A stretch of DNA of 64,000 nucleotides from Chloroflexota bacterium (GCA_016234595.1 JACRBG010000046.1:124001-188000); one strand, 5' to 3'; shown: positions 26,083 through 36,042, counted from the first letter of the stretch. A program made the numbers and translations. The notes: generated by a model from the letters alone, not told the origin.

Positions 26083-27192
26083 ATGGCACGCATTATTGAT
26101 GTTGTTCAACACCCAAATGTAGCGGACGAAGAACTCGTCTGGCGCGAACCACAAGGCGGGGCTGGCGATTTCCGCATGGGGTCGCAGTGTATCGTGCAGG
26201 AAAGCCAAGCAGCCGTGTTTGTTAGCCAAGGGCAAGTCTTGGACGCGCTTGGCCCCGGCAGACACACGTTGAGTACGGCGAACCTACCCCTGTTATCCAA
26301 TTTGATTGGCAAAGTGACCGATGGCAAAAACCCCTTTCCTGCCGAAGTCTATTATGTGAACCTAAAAGATTTGCCACAGGTGCGTTGGGGCACAAATCCC
26401 CCTATCACGATTTTTACCACACAGGGGATTGGCGTCATGCAATTAATGAGCAATGGCGTCGTTGATATTGGGGTGGACGATCCGGTACGGTTTGTAAAAC
26501 AATATGCGGTGGGCAAACCCGTTTTGCGGTTGGATGACCTTAAGGAACGGATTCAAACCCTGCTACTGGGTGAATTGGCCCAGCTTTTGAGCCAGCTTAA
26601 AGTGCAAAACGAACAAGAAGCCAATGCGATGCTGACCAATTTGGAAGGGGCATCATTGGCACTATTGAACGAAGGCTTCAAGGCCATCGGGATGCGGATT
26701 AAAGCGTTTGAGTCCAAGCCGTTCCAGCGTAAACAAATCAGCCGCGAGGAAGCGATGAATCTGGTTGGGAACAAGGAAGACTTCTTCCGGATGGAACAAC
26801 TGGATGTGGCCCGCGCCGCCGCCAACAATCCCGGTACAGCAGGCGATTTGGCCGGGGCAGGGATTGGGTTCGGCATCGGCCAGCAATTGGGTGGAGCGAT
26901 GAATCCACAGCAACAAGCTATGCAAAGTCAGCAGCAAATGATGATGATGCAAATGATGCAGCAGATGATGGAAAAAATGCAGAGTGGCGGTCAGGCCCAG
27001 CAACCCGCAGCACCGCAAGCCCCAGCAGCAGGTGGTGGTGCACCATCTAACCCCCAAACACCGGAAGAAATTCAGGCCATGTTGGATAGTCTGGACGCGC
27101 AATTGGCTTCCGGCAAGATCAGCGAGACGGCCTATAACCGTTTGGTGGAAAAATGGGAAGCCCGTCTTAAGGAATTACGCGGCGGTCAATAG
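26083..27192 (+). CDS. SPFH/Band-7 domain protein with Met/Gln-rich region
   Basis: 369 residues from ATG 26083, 9 nt after AAGGAG; a longer frame exists but lacks this site. The N-terminal part resembles the virion-core-protein or YdjI-like SPFH group: ELVWREPQGGAGDFRMGSQCIVQESQ, VFVSQGQVLDALGPGRHTLST and LRLDDLKERI. A Gly-rich stretch (about 255-275), a run of Gln/Met residues (about 283-310), a Pro/Ala linker and a C-terminal helical hairpin of the SHOCT type (MLDSLDAQLASGKISETAYNRL) follow. It likely oligomerises at the membrane as a scaffold. A strong terminator follows at 27241-27267. Confidence 0.87.
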   Translation: MARIIDVVQHPNVADEELVWREPQGGAGDFRMGSQCIVQESQAAVFVSQGQVLDALGPGRHTLSTANLPLLSNLIGKVTDGKNPFPAEVYYVNLKDLPQVRWGTNPPITIFTTQGIGVMQLMSNGVVDIGVDDPVRFVKQYAVGKPVLRLDDLKERIQTLLLGELAQLLSQLKVQNEQEANAMLTNLEGASLALLNEGFKAIGMRIKAFESKPFQRKQISREEAMNLVGNKEDFFRMEQLDVARAAANNPGTAGDLAGAGIGFGIGQQLGGAMNPQQQAMQSQQQMMMMQMMQQMMEKMQSGGQAQQPAAPQAPAAGGGAPSNPQTPEEIQAMLDSLDAQLASGKISETAYNRLVEKWEARLKELRGGQ

Positions 27193-27240
27193 ACATCAAT
27201 TACTCCATCGCCAGAGGCCCTCGGAGTACAAATTGATCAA

Positions 27241-27267
27241 CCCCTCACCTAACCATGAGGGGTTTTT
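27241..27267 (+). terminator. Terminator of the SPFH operon
   Basis: CCCCTCA (27241-27247) pairs with TGAGGGG (27256-27262), then TTTTT. A second small hairpin, TACTCC...GGAGTA, lies just upstream near 27201-27228. Confidence 0.88.
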
Positions 27268-27371
27268 GATTTGTCGTCATTATGTACGAAATTGTTGAGA
27301 GGCGGGAATTTTGAGAGTGGGTGTGTATAATCGCATGGTTATAAAATTCATGGTGTTCAGGAGTAACTTAG

Positions 27372-27824
27372 ATGCACACCATTAGTCGCACACGCTGGAT
27401 ACCTTATTCGCCCCATTTTGTATATGCCGTGCTGACCGATCCAGAAAAATTTGAACAGATTGTCAAACGGATTGAGGCCATTCGGATTTTGGAAAGGCAC
27501 GGTGAACGCGGCACGATTTTGGCAAAAATAGACCTGCCGGGGCGGAAATGGATTGAGACAACGGGCACGGTCGAAGGTGAAGTGGGCAAACGATTAGTAT
27601 TTACCACCCACGAGCCTTTTCCATTAAAAATTACATGGGATTTAAAACCAGAAATTCAGGGGACATTAATTGGCAGTCGTGTGACCAATAGTGTCGAACT
27701 TGACCTTAGCCCCATCGCGGCGCTGTGGTCAAAATTGGTATTGACTGGTTATCTCTCCACTGAAATTGATGACGACTTACAACGGCTAGAAGATACAGTC
27801 GCCAATGAGTCAGCCCTAGTCTAG
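27372..27824 (+). CDS. SRPBCC (polyketide cyclase/START-like) family protein
   Basis: 150 residues with the SRPBCC helix-grip pattern: an N-terminal strand and helix (WIPYSPHFVYAVLTDPEKFEQI), antiparallel strands in the middle and a long C-terminal helix (YLSTEIDDDLQRLEDTV). The fold makes a hydrophobic ligand cavity; no ligand can be named. CAGGAG precedes the ATG. Its last codons overlap the 3' end of the convergent glycosyltransferase gene by 9 bp. Confidence 0.8.
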   Translation: MHTISRTRWIPYSPHFVYAVLTDPEKFEQIVKRIEAIRILERHGERGTILAKIDLPGRKWIETTGTVEGEVGKRLVFTTHEPFPLKITWDLKPEIQGTLIGSRVTNSVELDLSPIAALWSKLVLTGYLSTEIDDDLQRLEDTVANESALV

Positions 27825-29711
27825 TTGCACCTTGCCAATGGGATAACGACCTTGATAGGTGGCTTCAGCGTCAGGTTGATTGGGGTCAATAATCGGCAAC
27901 TTTACGCCCGTTGTGGTCTCATATAGCCCAATGCGGATGGTGTAGTGACCAGATGGGATGTCAGCGGGGAAGGCCACCGGATCACGATAGAGACCACCGG
28001 GTTGCCATGCCGTTGTGGAGATAATGGCGTTGGCAATGCCGTGATCAAGGACGGCTCGGGGGGGCGGGCCGGGTTCACCCACGTCATTTACCACATGAAC
28101 CAAAACACTATATGGGGTGTCGGTTTGACGTAATGCCTCCCAATAAAGCAAAAGAATCACACCCCCATCGGCCCCATCCAGCAGAGTATAGCCCCGCAGA
28201 ATTGCCATATCACCCAATTGGATGGCTAAAGGATGCTCAATCTCGGTTGGCGACACAACCCAGTTGCGATATTGCAGGACGCCGGGGTAGGTATCGCCAT
28301 AAATCGCTTGGGTATGTTCGCGCAAATAGGCATCGGCAAAATTGGTGCGATCACTGGCAAGGAGATAGATACCGACATAATGGTCAGTTAGCCACGCAAA
28401 CTGGTCGGTGGGTTTGGTGGTGCTGGTCGGGACATAATAAATATCCCCTGACCCAGTATAGTAATATTCAAGGGCCGGGTCAGCCGAGCCGCTGATAATG
28501 ACATCATGGCTGGTGGTGCGAGCTTTAAGATAGTCGGTCAAACCCTGCCAATCCGGGGCTTTGGGAGCATCGTGATAGAAATAGTCGTTAATTTCATGGA
28601 GAAAAAGGATGGAAATGAAGAGAGGCAGCGAAAAAAGAAGGACAGCCCTCGCTCCTTGGCCCGTTCTCCCAATGCTTTGGGCGATGGGGAGAATATCTTT
28701 TAGCAGAGCAACCCATATCCCAATAGACAAAATGAGAGCAGGTGTAACCATAATTACATAGCGAGCCAAAAAAATATTGGATTGGGTGGAGAGCACGCTT
28801 AAAAGAGTGATGGGAACCACCATCCATAGCAAGATCAACCAACCTGCCCCACGTATTTCCTTATTTTGACGATATACAATCGCTATTAACGGCCCTAGCA
28901 AGAGTAGAATCACCAGCCCGATACCCAGCCCCAATGAAAACGTGTTATCGCCCAAAAAGAGGGTAGGAACTAATTGTTTGAACACTCCAGATAAGGCAAA
29001 TGCAGCAGCAGTACCTTGATAGCCACTGACCACCCGCACCACGTAAATTTGGATAGCAAGTGGGACACACAACAGCCCGATGACCACCCATGCTCGAAAT
29101 AAAGATTTTAGGAGATCACGACGACCCAAAATCAACACATAAGCGGCCTGCACGACTAAGGAAAAACCATCCAAATAATAGATGTAGAGGGCAAGCGTCT
29201 GAACTAGGATATATGGCAACCAAGCACGCCAGCGGGGGGTCGGTTTTTGGTCGCAGAGGTAAAGCAATAGGTAAAAATTTAGCGGGGTGAGGGCGGCAAT
29301 GAGGCTGTAATTGCGGGCATCTTGGGCGTGCCACAACAAAAAGGGATCGAGCAACCATAGGAAGCCCACCAAACCAGTAAGCCACCAATTTTTGAAAAGG
29401 CGATGGGATAGGGCAAAACCCACCGCCACCCCAAATAGGCTGGCGAAAACCGATAACATCCGCATGGCAAAAACGGTTTGGCCCATGACGCCACGCCACG
29501 CCCAATAGACTACTAATGCACCCGGATTTGGCTCGGTTTTGATGAGTTTAAACCAAGTATCGGAAAAGGGTATTTTTGTCCAATGGATGACGGTGAAGGC
29601 TTCATCACCGCGTAAATCCACCGCATCAAGGCGATGGATACGCAGTGCAAAAGCCATAAGGAGCAGGAGTCCTACCCCTAAGAGTCGTATACTGACAGGC
29701 CGCAGATTCAT
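27816..29711 (-). CDS. Membrane glycosyltransferase, GT39/ArnT-like
   Basis: 631 residues with about ten or more hydrophobic helices in the first 370 residues. The first extracytoplasmic loop holds LRGDEAFT (Asp36-Glu37), the acidic pair that is the catalytic signature of GT-C enzymes such as protein O-mannosyltransferases and ArnT. The C-terminal third is a soluble extracytoplasmic domain rich in beta strands. It likely transfers a sugar from a polyprenyl-phosphate donor to protein or lipid outside the membrane. It follows the 245-residue membrane protein gene by 12 bp on the same strand. Confidence 0.88.
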   Translation of the reverse strand: MNLRPVSIRLLGVGLLLLMAFALRIHRLDAVDLRGDEAFTVIHWTKIPFSDTWFKLIKTEPNPGALVVYWAWRGVMGQTVFAMRMLSVFASLFGVAVGFALSHRLFKNWWLTGLVGFLWLLDPFLLWHAQDARNYSLIAALTPLNFYLLLYLCDQKPTPRWRAWLPYILVQTLALYIYYLDGFSLVVQAAYVLILGRRDLLKSLFRAWVVIGLLCVPLAIQIYVVRVVSGYQGTAAAFALSGVFKQLVPTLFLGDNTFSLGLGIGLVILLLLGPLIAIVYRQNKEIRGAGWLILLWMVVPITLLSVLSTQSNIFLARYVIMVTPALILSIGIWVALLKDILPIAQSIGRTGQGARAVLLFSLPLFISILFLHEINDYFYHDAPKAPDWQGLTDYLKARTTSHDVIISGSADPALEYYYTGSGDIYYVPTSTTKPTDQFAWLTDHYVGIYLLASDRTNFADAYLREHTQAIYGDTYPGVLQYRNWVVSPTEIEHPLAIQLGDMAILRGYTLLDGADGGVILLLYWEALRQTDTPYSVLVHVVNDVGEPGPPPRAVLDHGIANAIISTTAWQPGGLYRDPVAFPADIPSGHYTIRIGLYETTTGVKLPIIDPNQPDAEATYQGRYPIGKVQLD

Positions 29712-29723
29712 ACCAGCTAGGCG

Positions 29724-30461
29724 CTAAGCGTAGATCAGAGTTTCGTTGAGTTCTTCAATTTGGGTTTGGGATAGGCTGACATGACCCGCCTCTTTTTGAT
29801 CTTTCAGATAATCTTGGAGGCTGGTACGCTCAGTCTTATCTTTGGTTTTGGCAAATACAACTGGAACACTTTGTTCCCCTTCTAAGACAGCCCGCGCATT
29901 GGGATGAATGAACACAATTAGAGGATTGACGGTAACCCCGCTGTCGGGCAGATGTTTATCCAGATATTTTTGGAGTTGGGTGGCTTCGGCTTGAGCATCA
30001 CGCGGGGGATTACCCAAATTTTCTTGGCGCATGAAACCAATGAGGGCGGTTGCCATCCCCCCCGGAATACGCCACTTATCATCTTTTACGACGATAGGGC
30101 GGTCATGGAACAACGGGAATAAGATATAAACGCCCTGAGGAATAATCAACACATGACGGGCTGGAAAAATGAAGTGGTATAACACACCCTGATTGGTAAC
30201 CCCCCGCACCGCTTCTTGAAGCGATGTCCAAGGCAAGGGTTCACGTACCCAATGATTTGCCATACGGACTGAAAAAATGACCACCCCAAACAAAATGGGG
30301 ACAATGAGGCAGTTAAAGGTAAAGGCAGAATCACTGCCCTGCCCCGCCAGCCGATTGCTCATCAAAAAGCTAAAGACAAGGCCACCGATTGCTACAAAAA
30401 AACTGATTTGGGCCAGATTTCGATTACGTCGAATCAGGGCCTCGTTAGTTACGACGCGCAT
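29724..30461 (-). CDS. Membrane protein with degenerate NERD-like domain
   Basis: 245 residues. Two hydrophobic helices (about 18-38 and 48-65) are followed by a soluble part in which FIFPARHVLIIPQGVYILFPL, a Trp-containing turn (KWR), a Gln/Lys helix (ATQLQKYLDKHL) and LIVFIHPNARAVLE follow the order of the NERD (nuclease-related) domain. The catalytic Lys/Glu pattern is not clear, so nuclease activity is doubtful. It lies 12 bp upstream of the GT39-type gene on the same strand. Confidence 0.6.
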   Translation of the reverse strand: MRVVTNEALIRRNRNLAQISFFVAIGGLVFSFLMSNRLAGQGSDSAFTFNCLIVPILFGVVIFSVRMANHWVREPLPWTSLQEAVRGVTNQGVLYHFIFPARHVLIIPQGVYILFPLFHDRPIVVKDDKWRIPGGMATALIGFMRQENLGNPPRDAQAEATQLQKYLDKHLPDSGVTVNPLIVFIHPNARAVLEGEQSVPVVFAKTKDKTERTSLQDYLKDQKEAGHVSLSQTQIEELNETLIYA

Positions 30462-30581
30462 AAAGACTTCCCTATGGTGATGACGAATTTGGGTGCGATG
30501 GTATCACAAAATCTAGCGGTAATCGAGATGGCTTGCGCTATAATTCACGAGCGATTTTCAGATGAGGAGTTTAAGCAAACG

Positions 30582-30914
30582 ATGGAATACATTTTTTCAG
30601 CGACCATCATTCTTATTTTCATTGTAGGTTATTGGTCACTGGCGGTTTTTCCTAAACAACGGGATTTCAAAAAACACCAGCAGTATGTTCAGACCCTGCA
30701 AGTGGGTGATGAAGTCGTCTCGTATGGTGGCATTATCGGAACGGTGGTCGAACTGAATGACGATATAGGGACGGCCATTTTGCGCATTGCCGATGGCGTG
30801 GAAGTTAGAATTTTGACCGCCGCGCTCCACCAAAAATTTGACCCAGAAGAATTGGCCCGCAGCATTCGGATGGCTCAGGGAATTGAAGATAGTGGCAAAG
30901 AAAAAGCGGAATAA
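30582..30914 (+). CDS. yajC: Preprotein translocase subunit YajC
   Basis: 110 residues from ATG 30582 with GAGGAG about 12 nt upstream. An N-terminal transmembrane helix (about 4-25) is followed by PKQRDFKKHQQYVQTLQVGDEVVSYGG and IIGTVVELNDD, the conserved YajC core. It works with SecDF beside the SecYEG channel, and its position just before secD and secF is the classic order. The upstream reading frame extends further but has no ribosome site. Confidence 0.93.
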   Translation: MEYIFSATIILIFIVGYWSLAVFPKQRDFKKHQQYVQTLQVGDEVVSYGGIIGTVVELNDDIGTAILRIADGVEVRILTAALHQKFDPEELARSIRMAQGIEDSGKEKAE

Positions 30915-31057
30915 ACCGCTGTTTTAAATATCGAATCGTAAATTTATGACATGCAACCTTGTTGGCGGGTTTGTTTTGCGGTAACATTCCACGCCGCTAA
31001 AGTAACACTTACGATGTTCGTTTTCTCGCGTTTTATACGCACTAAGGAAAGCCTTTT

Positions 31058-32764
31058 ATGACAGGATACCGTTATTGGCTGGCGGTAATTCTCGTAATTA
31101 CGCTGGTGTGTGCATATATTGACTTACCCGATAGCCCCGGTGTCCAGATTGGGGATACCAAGTGGGATTTTAAAGTAGTACAAGGGTTAGACCTGCAAGG
31201 TGGATCGCGCGTGCTGTTAAAAGCCGCGATTAACGCAAACCAATATTCTTCAGAGGATATGCAGGTTGCCCGTGACATTGTAGAACGGCGTGTCAATGGC
31301 TTAGGTTTGGCAGAAACTACCGTTCAGCTTCAAGGTGGCGACCGAATTTTGGTCGAACTACCGGGGGTGAATGACCGAGAGGTGGCCCTCCAAACCGTTC
31401 AAGGGACAGGCTTGCTAGAATTTGTCGATTTTTCGAATGTCCCGGCCAGCATTGGTGAAAATGCGTGTATTTTGACGACGGAGCAACAACGCATCCAACA
31501 ACTGCGTGATGAGTCTGCCGCACAGAATCCAGACCTGACACCCACCCCACTACCCCCCGATCAACAACCCACAACTGAACCAACGATTGAAAGTACACCT
31601 AATGCACGTCCCTTTGGTAAAGCGGATGCCAGCACAGGTAGTCAATTGAGTCAAGGGGGTGAAGGAACGCCGACGCCAGAAGCGACGGAATCTCAACCCA
31701 CCGAGGCAGTAACAGAACAAGCGACCCCCGAAGCAACAGTCGTTGCGACGGAAGTCCCAACTGAGCAACCTACGGCTGAGGTTACAGCGGAACCCACTGC
31801 AACCCCAACCCAAGAACCAGAGACTCCCCGTGGCCCCTGCCCTGACGGGAGCTTCCCAATTGGGACAAATGGACAGGTAGGTGGCCCAGCGTTTACCACC
31901 GTGATGACAGGTTCTGGTCTCAAAGATGCGGCGGCTGTCGCTGGCAACTTTGGGCAATGGACAATTAGCTTTACCTTAAATGATGAGGGTGACCAGACCT
32001 TTGGTGACTTCACCAGCGCCCATGTGGGTGATCGTCTGGCGATTGTATTGGACGGGGTAGTCATTTCCGCACCCTCCATCAACCAAGCAATTACAACAGG
32101 CAGTGGTCAAATTACGGGGAGCTTTACCCGTGAACGCGCCCGTGTATTAGCCACCCAACTGCGTTATGGTGCCCTCCCTGTGCCGCTAGAAGTAGACGCT
32201 TTCGATAATGTCGGCCCCACACTGGGTCAGATTTCAATTGACCGTTCAGTCCGAGCAGGTGTAATTGGCGTTATCGTTGTGTTGTTGTTCATGCTGATTT
32301 ACTACCGTGTACCGGGTATCGCGGCGGACTTGGCGCTGATTGTCTTTACCTTAATCAACTTTGCACTGTATAAGACAATCCCGATTACCTTGACCCTATC
32401 GGCCATCACCGGGTTCCTAATCTCTATCGGTACGGCAGTGGACGGTAATATTCTGATTTTTGAACGTATGAAAGAAGAACTACGCGCAGGCCGTCCGTTA
32501 GATCGGGCAGTTGAGCAAGGATTCTCACGGGCATGGACATCTATCCGTGACTCCAATCTTTCAACGCTGCTGATTTGTACCATCTTATTCTTCTTTGGGA
32601 GAACATTTGGGGCAAGCGCGGTGCAAGGGTTTGCTATCACGCTGGCCTTGGGGTTGATTATTAACCTCTTTACCGCGCTCATTGTGACGCGGACTTTCCT
32701 GACGTTGCTGCTCGGCCTCTTTGGGGATCGACTGCACAACAATAAGCGCATGATGGGGGCATAA
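31058..32764 (+). CDS. secD: Protein-export membrane protein SecD with Thr/Pro-rich insert
   Basis: 568 residues. SecD uses the proton gradient to help pull secreted proteins across the membrane. Seen are the D2 motif GLDLQGGS (43-50), the periplasmic P1-type folds, LDGVVISAPSIN (331-342), six transmembrane helices, and the D5 motif VDGNILIFERMKEELRAG (461-478). Between residues about 155 and 258 lies a low-complexity insert of about 100 residues rich in Thr, Pro, Glu and Ala, splitting the extracytoplasmic region. AAGGAAAG precedes the ATG. secF follows with 3 bp between. Confidence 0.96.
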   Translation: MTGYRYWLAVILVITLVCAYIDLPDSPGVQIGDTKWDFKVVQGLDLQGGSRVLLKAAINANQYSSEDMQVARDIVERRVNGLGLAETTVQLQGGDRILVELPGVNDREVALQTVQGTGLLEFVDFSNVPASIGENACILTTEQQRIQQLRDESAAQNPDLTPTPLPPDQQPTTEPTIESTPNARPFGKADASTGSQLSQGGEGTPTPEATESQPTEAVTEQATPEATVVATEVPTEQPTAEVTAEPTATPTQEPETPRGPCPDGSFPIGTNGQVGGPAFTTVMTGSGLKDAAAVAGNFGQWTISFTLNDEGDQTFGDFTSAHVGDRLAIVLDGVVISAPSINQAITTGSGQITGSFTRERARVLATQLRYGALPVPLEVDAFDNVGPTLGQISIDRSVRAGVIGVIVVLLFMLIYYRVPGIAADLALIVFTLINFALYKTIPITLTLSAITGFLISIGTAVDGNILIFERMKEELRAGRPLDRAVEQGFSRAWTSIRDSNLSTLLICTILFFFGRTFGASAVQGFAITLALGLIINLFTALIVTRTFLTLLLGLFGDRLHNNKRMMGA

Positions 32765-32767
32765 CCA

Positions 32768-33736
32768 ATGTTTAGTCTGGTAGAACGCCGTCGCACCTAT
32801 TACATCTTTTCAAGTTTCCTGATCGTACTTGGGCTGGCAGCAATGATTTATTCTGTCGTCAGCACGGGCACCTTGTTACAGGTAAGCATTGACTTCACAG
32901 GGGGCACACTCCTGTCGCTGCAATTCACTGAAAAAGCCGATGAGCAGCAAATCCGTGATTTCATGTCAGAGTTTGGCGCGGATGAAGTCGTGGTTCAAAA
33001 ATTGCAGGCCATCGAACAAACAGGGAGTGATGCTCCAACCTATCCTGATGGCAGCCGTTGGTCAGTGCGTACTAATGAATTCAGCGCGGCTGAAGTGACC
33101 GATTTGCTAAATCGTATCAGCACGGATGTCGCTCCACTTGACCGCGAAGCCACCTCGACTTCACAAGTCTCGGCAGCCGTTGGTGATCAAGTCACCCGCG
33201 CTTCGTTCATCGCCATTTTAGCGGCAACGGCGCTGATTCTGGCCTTCATCTACTTTGCCTTCCGTAAAGTACCCCACAAGTTCCGCTATGCCGTGTGTGC
33301 GATTATCGCCATGATTCATGACATTTTGATTATCGTCTCGGCGATTTCGGTGTTGGGGTTGATATTTGGCTGGCAGGTTGACGCCTTGTTCTTGACCGCC
33401 CTACTCACGGTTGTGGCGTACTCGGTGCAAGATACGATTGTGGTGTTTGACCGTATCCGCGAAAACCTGCCCAAGCGCCGCGATGAGGCCTATGAATTGA
33501 TTGTCAATCGCAGTGTTTTAGAAACCATTCACCGGTCGTTTGCAACACAGTTGAATGCGGTGTTTGTGATGATTGCCATCGTACTGTTTGGTGGCGAGAC
33601 CATTCGGCAGTTTGTGTTGATTTTGTTGATTGGTCTGACCAGCGGTACGTATTCCTCGATTTTTATCGCCGTGCCACTGCTAGTGTCGTGGTCTAAAGGC
33701 GAAATCCCCTTCGTGGAGGGGGATGTAAACGAATAA
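32768..33736 (+). CDS. secF: Protein-export membrane protein SecF
   Basis: 322 residues, partner of SecD in the proton-driven accessory complex of the Sec channel. TM1 is followed by the F2-type motif IDFTGGTLL (41-49), an extracytoplasmic domain, and five more helices containing TVVAYSVQDTIVVFDRIREN, the conserved F4 region. Length is normal. It starts 3 bp after the secD stop. A terminator follows at 33755-33778. Confidence 0.96.
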   Translation: MFSLVERRRTYYIFSSFLIVLGLAAMIYSVVSTGTLLQVSIDFTGGTLLSLQFTEKADEQQIRDFMSEFGADEVVVQKLQAIEQTGSDAPTYPDGSRWSVRTNEFSAAEVTDLLNRISTDVAPLDREATSTSQVSAAVGDQVTRASFIAILAATALILAFIYFAFRKVPHKFRYAVCAIIAMIHDILIIVSAISVLGLIFGWQVDALFLTALLTVVAYSVQDTIVVFDRIRENLPKRRDEAYELIVNRSVLETIHRSFATQLNAVFVMIAIVLFGGETIRQFVLILLIGLTSGTYSSIFIAVPLLVSWSKGEIPFVEGDVNE

Positions 33737-33754
33737 CCAGTCAGCGTTTTATAG

Positions 33755-33779
33755 GGGCGGCCCACCAACCGCCCTTTTT
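33755..33779 (+). terminator. Terminator after yajC-secD-secF
   Basis: GGGCGG (33755-33760) pairs with CCGCCC (33769-33774) around an 8-nt loop, followed by TTTTT and a further T-rich run. Confidence 0.85.
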
Positions 33780-33806
33780 GTTTTTTTGATGGGGAGCAAA
33801 TTACAT

Positions 33807-35354
33807 ATGCCACGCGCCTTATTCAGCGTTTCTGATAAAACTGGAATTATTGAACTCGGTCACGCCCTTGCCACCATTGGCTGGGATTTGGTTGCCAGCG
33901 GGGGAACTGCTAAAACCTTAAGTGATGCCGGGATTCAAGTGACCCCAATTGAGCAATTGACAGGCTTGCCGGAGATGTTGGGCGGGCGGGTCAAAACACT
34001 GCATCCGGCCATTCATGGCGCGATCCTTGCCCGTGACCATTCAAAAGATTTAGAAGAACTAGGCCATTTTGGTTACGCCCCGATTGATTTGGTCGTCTGC
34101 AATTTATATCCATTTCAGGAAGCGATCTCCAAACCGGATGTTAAATTGGAGGATGCGATTGAACATATTGACATCGGTGGTGTGACCTTGCTGCGGGCTG
34201 CTGCCAAAAATTTTGCACGGGTGACAGTATTGGTTGACCCAGCCGATTATGTAGCAGTTGCGGAAAAGATTGTGCTGAAAGGGAAATTAACCATCGAAGA
34301 GCGGCGACGATTGGCTACCAAAGCCTTTGCCCACACACGCAACTATGACACCGCGATTTATGCCTATCTCGCAGGCGAGGATTTGCTCGAAGTCGGTGAG
34401 GAAGGGTTGGGGGATTCACTGGCGATTGGGGTTAAGCTTATTCAACCGTTGCGCTATGGCGAAAACCCACACCAAAAAGCAGGCTTATATGCCACTCGTC
34501 AGGGCATGGGGCCGCTGGGTGGAAATTTATTACAAGGCAAAGAATTGTCTTATAACAATTTACTAGATGCGGATTCAGCATGGCGGGCTGTGTCTTCATT
34601 CTCACCCAAAGAATCGGCAGCCGTCGTAATCGTCAAGCACCTCAACCCGACGGGTATCGCCGTCGCAGACAATGCGGCTGGCGCATTCACGGCAGCATTA
34701 GAAAGTGATCCTGTTTCGGCCTTTGGCGGAGTGATTGCCGTCAATCGCACCGTAGATGTGGCTTTTGTTGAAGCATTGGGTAGCCTATTTGTCGAAGTGC
34801 TCATTGCACCTAAGATTGACAATGCCGCACGTAAAATGTTGGAAACCGGGCGGAAGAATTGCCGGGTGGTCGAAGTCCCCCGCTTTAGCACACAGGCAGG
34901 GTTAGAATTCCGCAGTATCTTGGGTGGGGTGCTGGCCCAAGAACGCGACTTGGGCGATCCTGAAGGTACAGAGTGGCAAGTGGTGAGCCAACGCCACCCG
35001 ACCCAAGACGAGATTAAGGCACTTAAATTTGCGTGGTTGGCATGTCAACATGTTAAGAGTAATGCAATCGTGATTGCAGGGCCAAACATGACCTATGGTA
35101 TTGGCGGGGGTTTACCCAGCAGGGTTGATGCTACACGTTTGGCTGTCGAAAAAGCGGGCAGTCGAGCAACAGGAGCGGTTTTGGCCTCGGATGCGTTTTT
35201 CCCATTTGCCGATGGGGTACAGGTTGCAGCAGCGGCTGGTGTCTCAGCCATCATTCAACCCGGCGGTTCGATTCGTGACCAAGAGGTGATTGCAGCCGTT
35301 GACGCGGCGGGCATGACCATGGTATTTACCAAGAGTCGGCATTTCCGGCATTAA
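33807..35354 (+). CDS. purH: Bifunctional AICAR transformylase / IMP cyclohydrolase
   Basis: 515 residues that carry out the last two steps of IMP synthesis. The N-terminal cyclohydrolase (MGS-like) domain shows [22 protein letters not shown] and [16 protein letters not shown]. The C-terminal transformylase shows [12 protein letters not shown] and KHLNPTG. The start is ATG 33807, 10 nt after GGGGAG; an upstream TTG at 33786 is less likely. It stands between terminators at 33755 and 35413, so it is transcribed alone. Confidence 0.97.
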   Translation: MPRALFSVSDKTGIIELGHALATIGWDLVASGGTAKTLSDAGIQVTPIEQLTGLPEMLGGRVKTLHPAIHGAILARDHSKDLEELGHFGYAPIDLVVCNLYPFQEAISKPDVKLEDAIEHIDIGGVTLLRAAAKNFARVTVLVDPADYVAVAEKIVLKGKLTIEERRRLATKAFAHTRNYDTAIYAYLAGEDLLEVGEEGLGDSLAIGVKLIQPLRYGENPHQKAGLYATRQGMGPLGGNLLQGKELSYNNLLDADSAWRAVSSFSPKESAAVVIVKHLNPTGIAVADNAAGAFTAALESDPVSAFGGVIAVNRTVDVAFVEALGSLFVEVLIAPKIDNAARKMLETGRKNCRVVEVPRFSTQAGLEFRSILGGVLAQERDLGDPEGTEWQVVSQRHPTQDEIKALKFAWLACQHVKSNAIVIAGPNMTYGIGGGLPSRVDATRLAVEKAGSRATGAVLASDAFFPFADGVQVAAAAGVSAIIQPGGSIRDQEVIAAVDAAGMTMVFTKSRHFRH

Positions 35355-35412
35355 AAGTGCGTCATTTGGCATTTTTTCGAGTGATCAATGTCCTTTTTTA
35401 GGAATATTTGGG

Positions 35413-35461
35413 CAGGCGAGAGCGTCCATGTAACAACGGCGCGCTGTCGCCTGTATTTTTT
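35413..35461 (+). terminator. Terminator of purH
   Basis: A 12-bp stem with one mismatch, CAGGCGAGAGCG (35413-35424) with CGCTGTCGCCTG (35442-35453), followed by TATTTTTT. Confidence 0.9.
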
Positions 35462-35478
35462 AAGAAAGGAATCTCATC

Positions 35479-35925
35479 ATGGCGGATCATAATGCCAAAT
35501 TGACATGGAAACAGGGAATGACTTTTGAGGGGTATACCGACGGTAAAAGCCATCTCCCCACCGTATTTGCATCTGGAAGCGAGAACCTAGCTGAATATGA
35601 CAACGGGCACTCACCACTGGCAATGGTATTGCTGGCGTTGGCTGGTTGTACGGCGATGGATGTCATTAGTATCCTGAAAAAGAAAAAGCAGGATATTGCC
35701 GCTTTTGAAATTGAAGTGGAAGGTGATCAGGTAGATGAACACCCGCGTGTTTACAACCACATCACGATTGTCTATAAGCTGTGGGGCAAAGACCTGAGCG
35801 AAGAGGCCGTCGCCCGGGCTATTGAGCTTTCTGAAACGAAGTATTGCTCAGTGAATGGGATGCTCAAATTGGGCGCCAAAATTGACTATCGCTTCGAGAT
35901 TAATCAGCCCGAACCTCAGATGTAA
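35479..35925 (+). CDS. OsmC/Ohr family protein
   Basis: 148 residues. Features of the OsmC fold are visible: GHSPLAMVLLALAGCTAMDVISIL carries the first reactive Cys near residue 54, and KYCSVNGMLK the second near 118. These two form the peroxidatic pair that reduces organic hydroperoxides in Ohr and OsmC. The protein is of the YhfA-like type, whose physiological substrate is less certain. AGAAAGGA precedes the ATG. Confidence 0.92.
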   Translation: MADHNAKLTWKQGMTFEGYTDGKSHLPTVFASGSENLAEYDNGHSPLAMVLLALAGCTAMDVISILKKKKQDIAAFEIEVEGDQVDEHPRVYNHITIVYKLWGKDLSEEAVARAIELSETKYCSVNGMLKLGAKIDYRFEINQPEPQM

Positions 35926-35959
35926 GCTAACCAAAGCCAAGCTAGATTGTCCACAACTT

Positions 35960-36030
35960 ACAGGCATAGATGGGGTTATAGGGGAAAGCATTTATGCCTG
36001 TCAAAAACATCTTTCAATATTTTCTGAAAG
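35960..36030. repeat. Two inverted repeats between osmC-like and polyprenyl synthetase genes
   Basis: ACAGGCATA (35960-35968) and TATGCCTGT (35993-36001) form a perfect 9-bp pair with a 24-nt spacer. Directly after it CTTTCA (36011-36016) and TGAAAG (36025-36030) form another. There is no T run, so these look like operator or mRNA structures rather than a good terminator. Confidence 0.5.
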
Positions 36031-36042
36031 TTGTGAAAGTTG

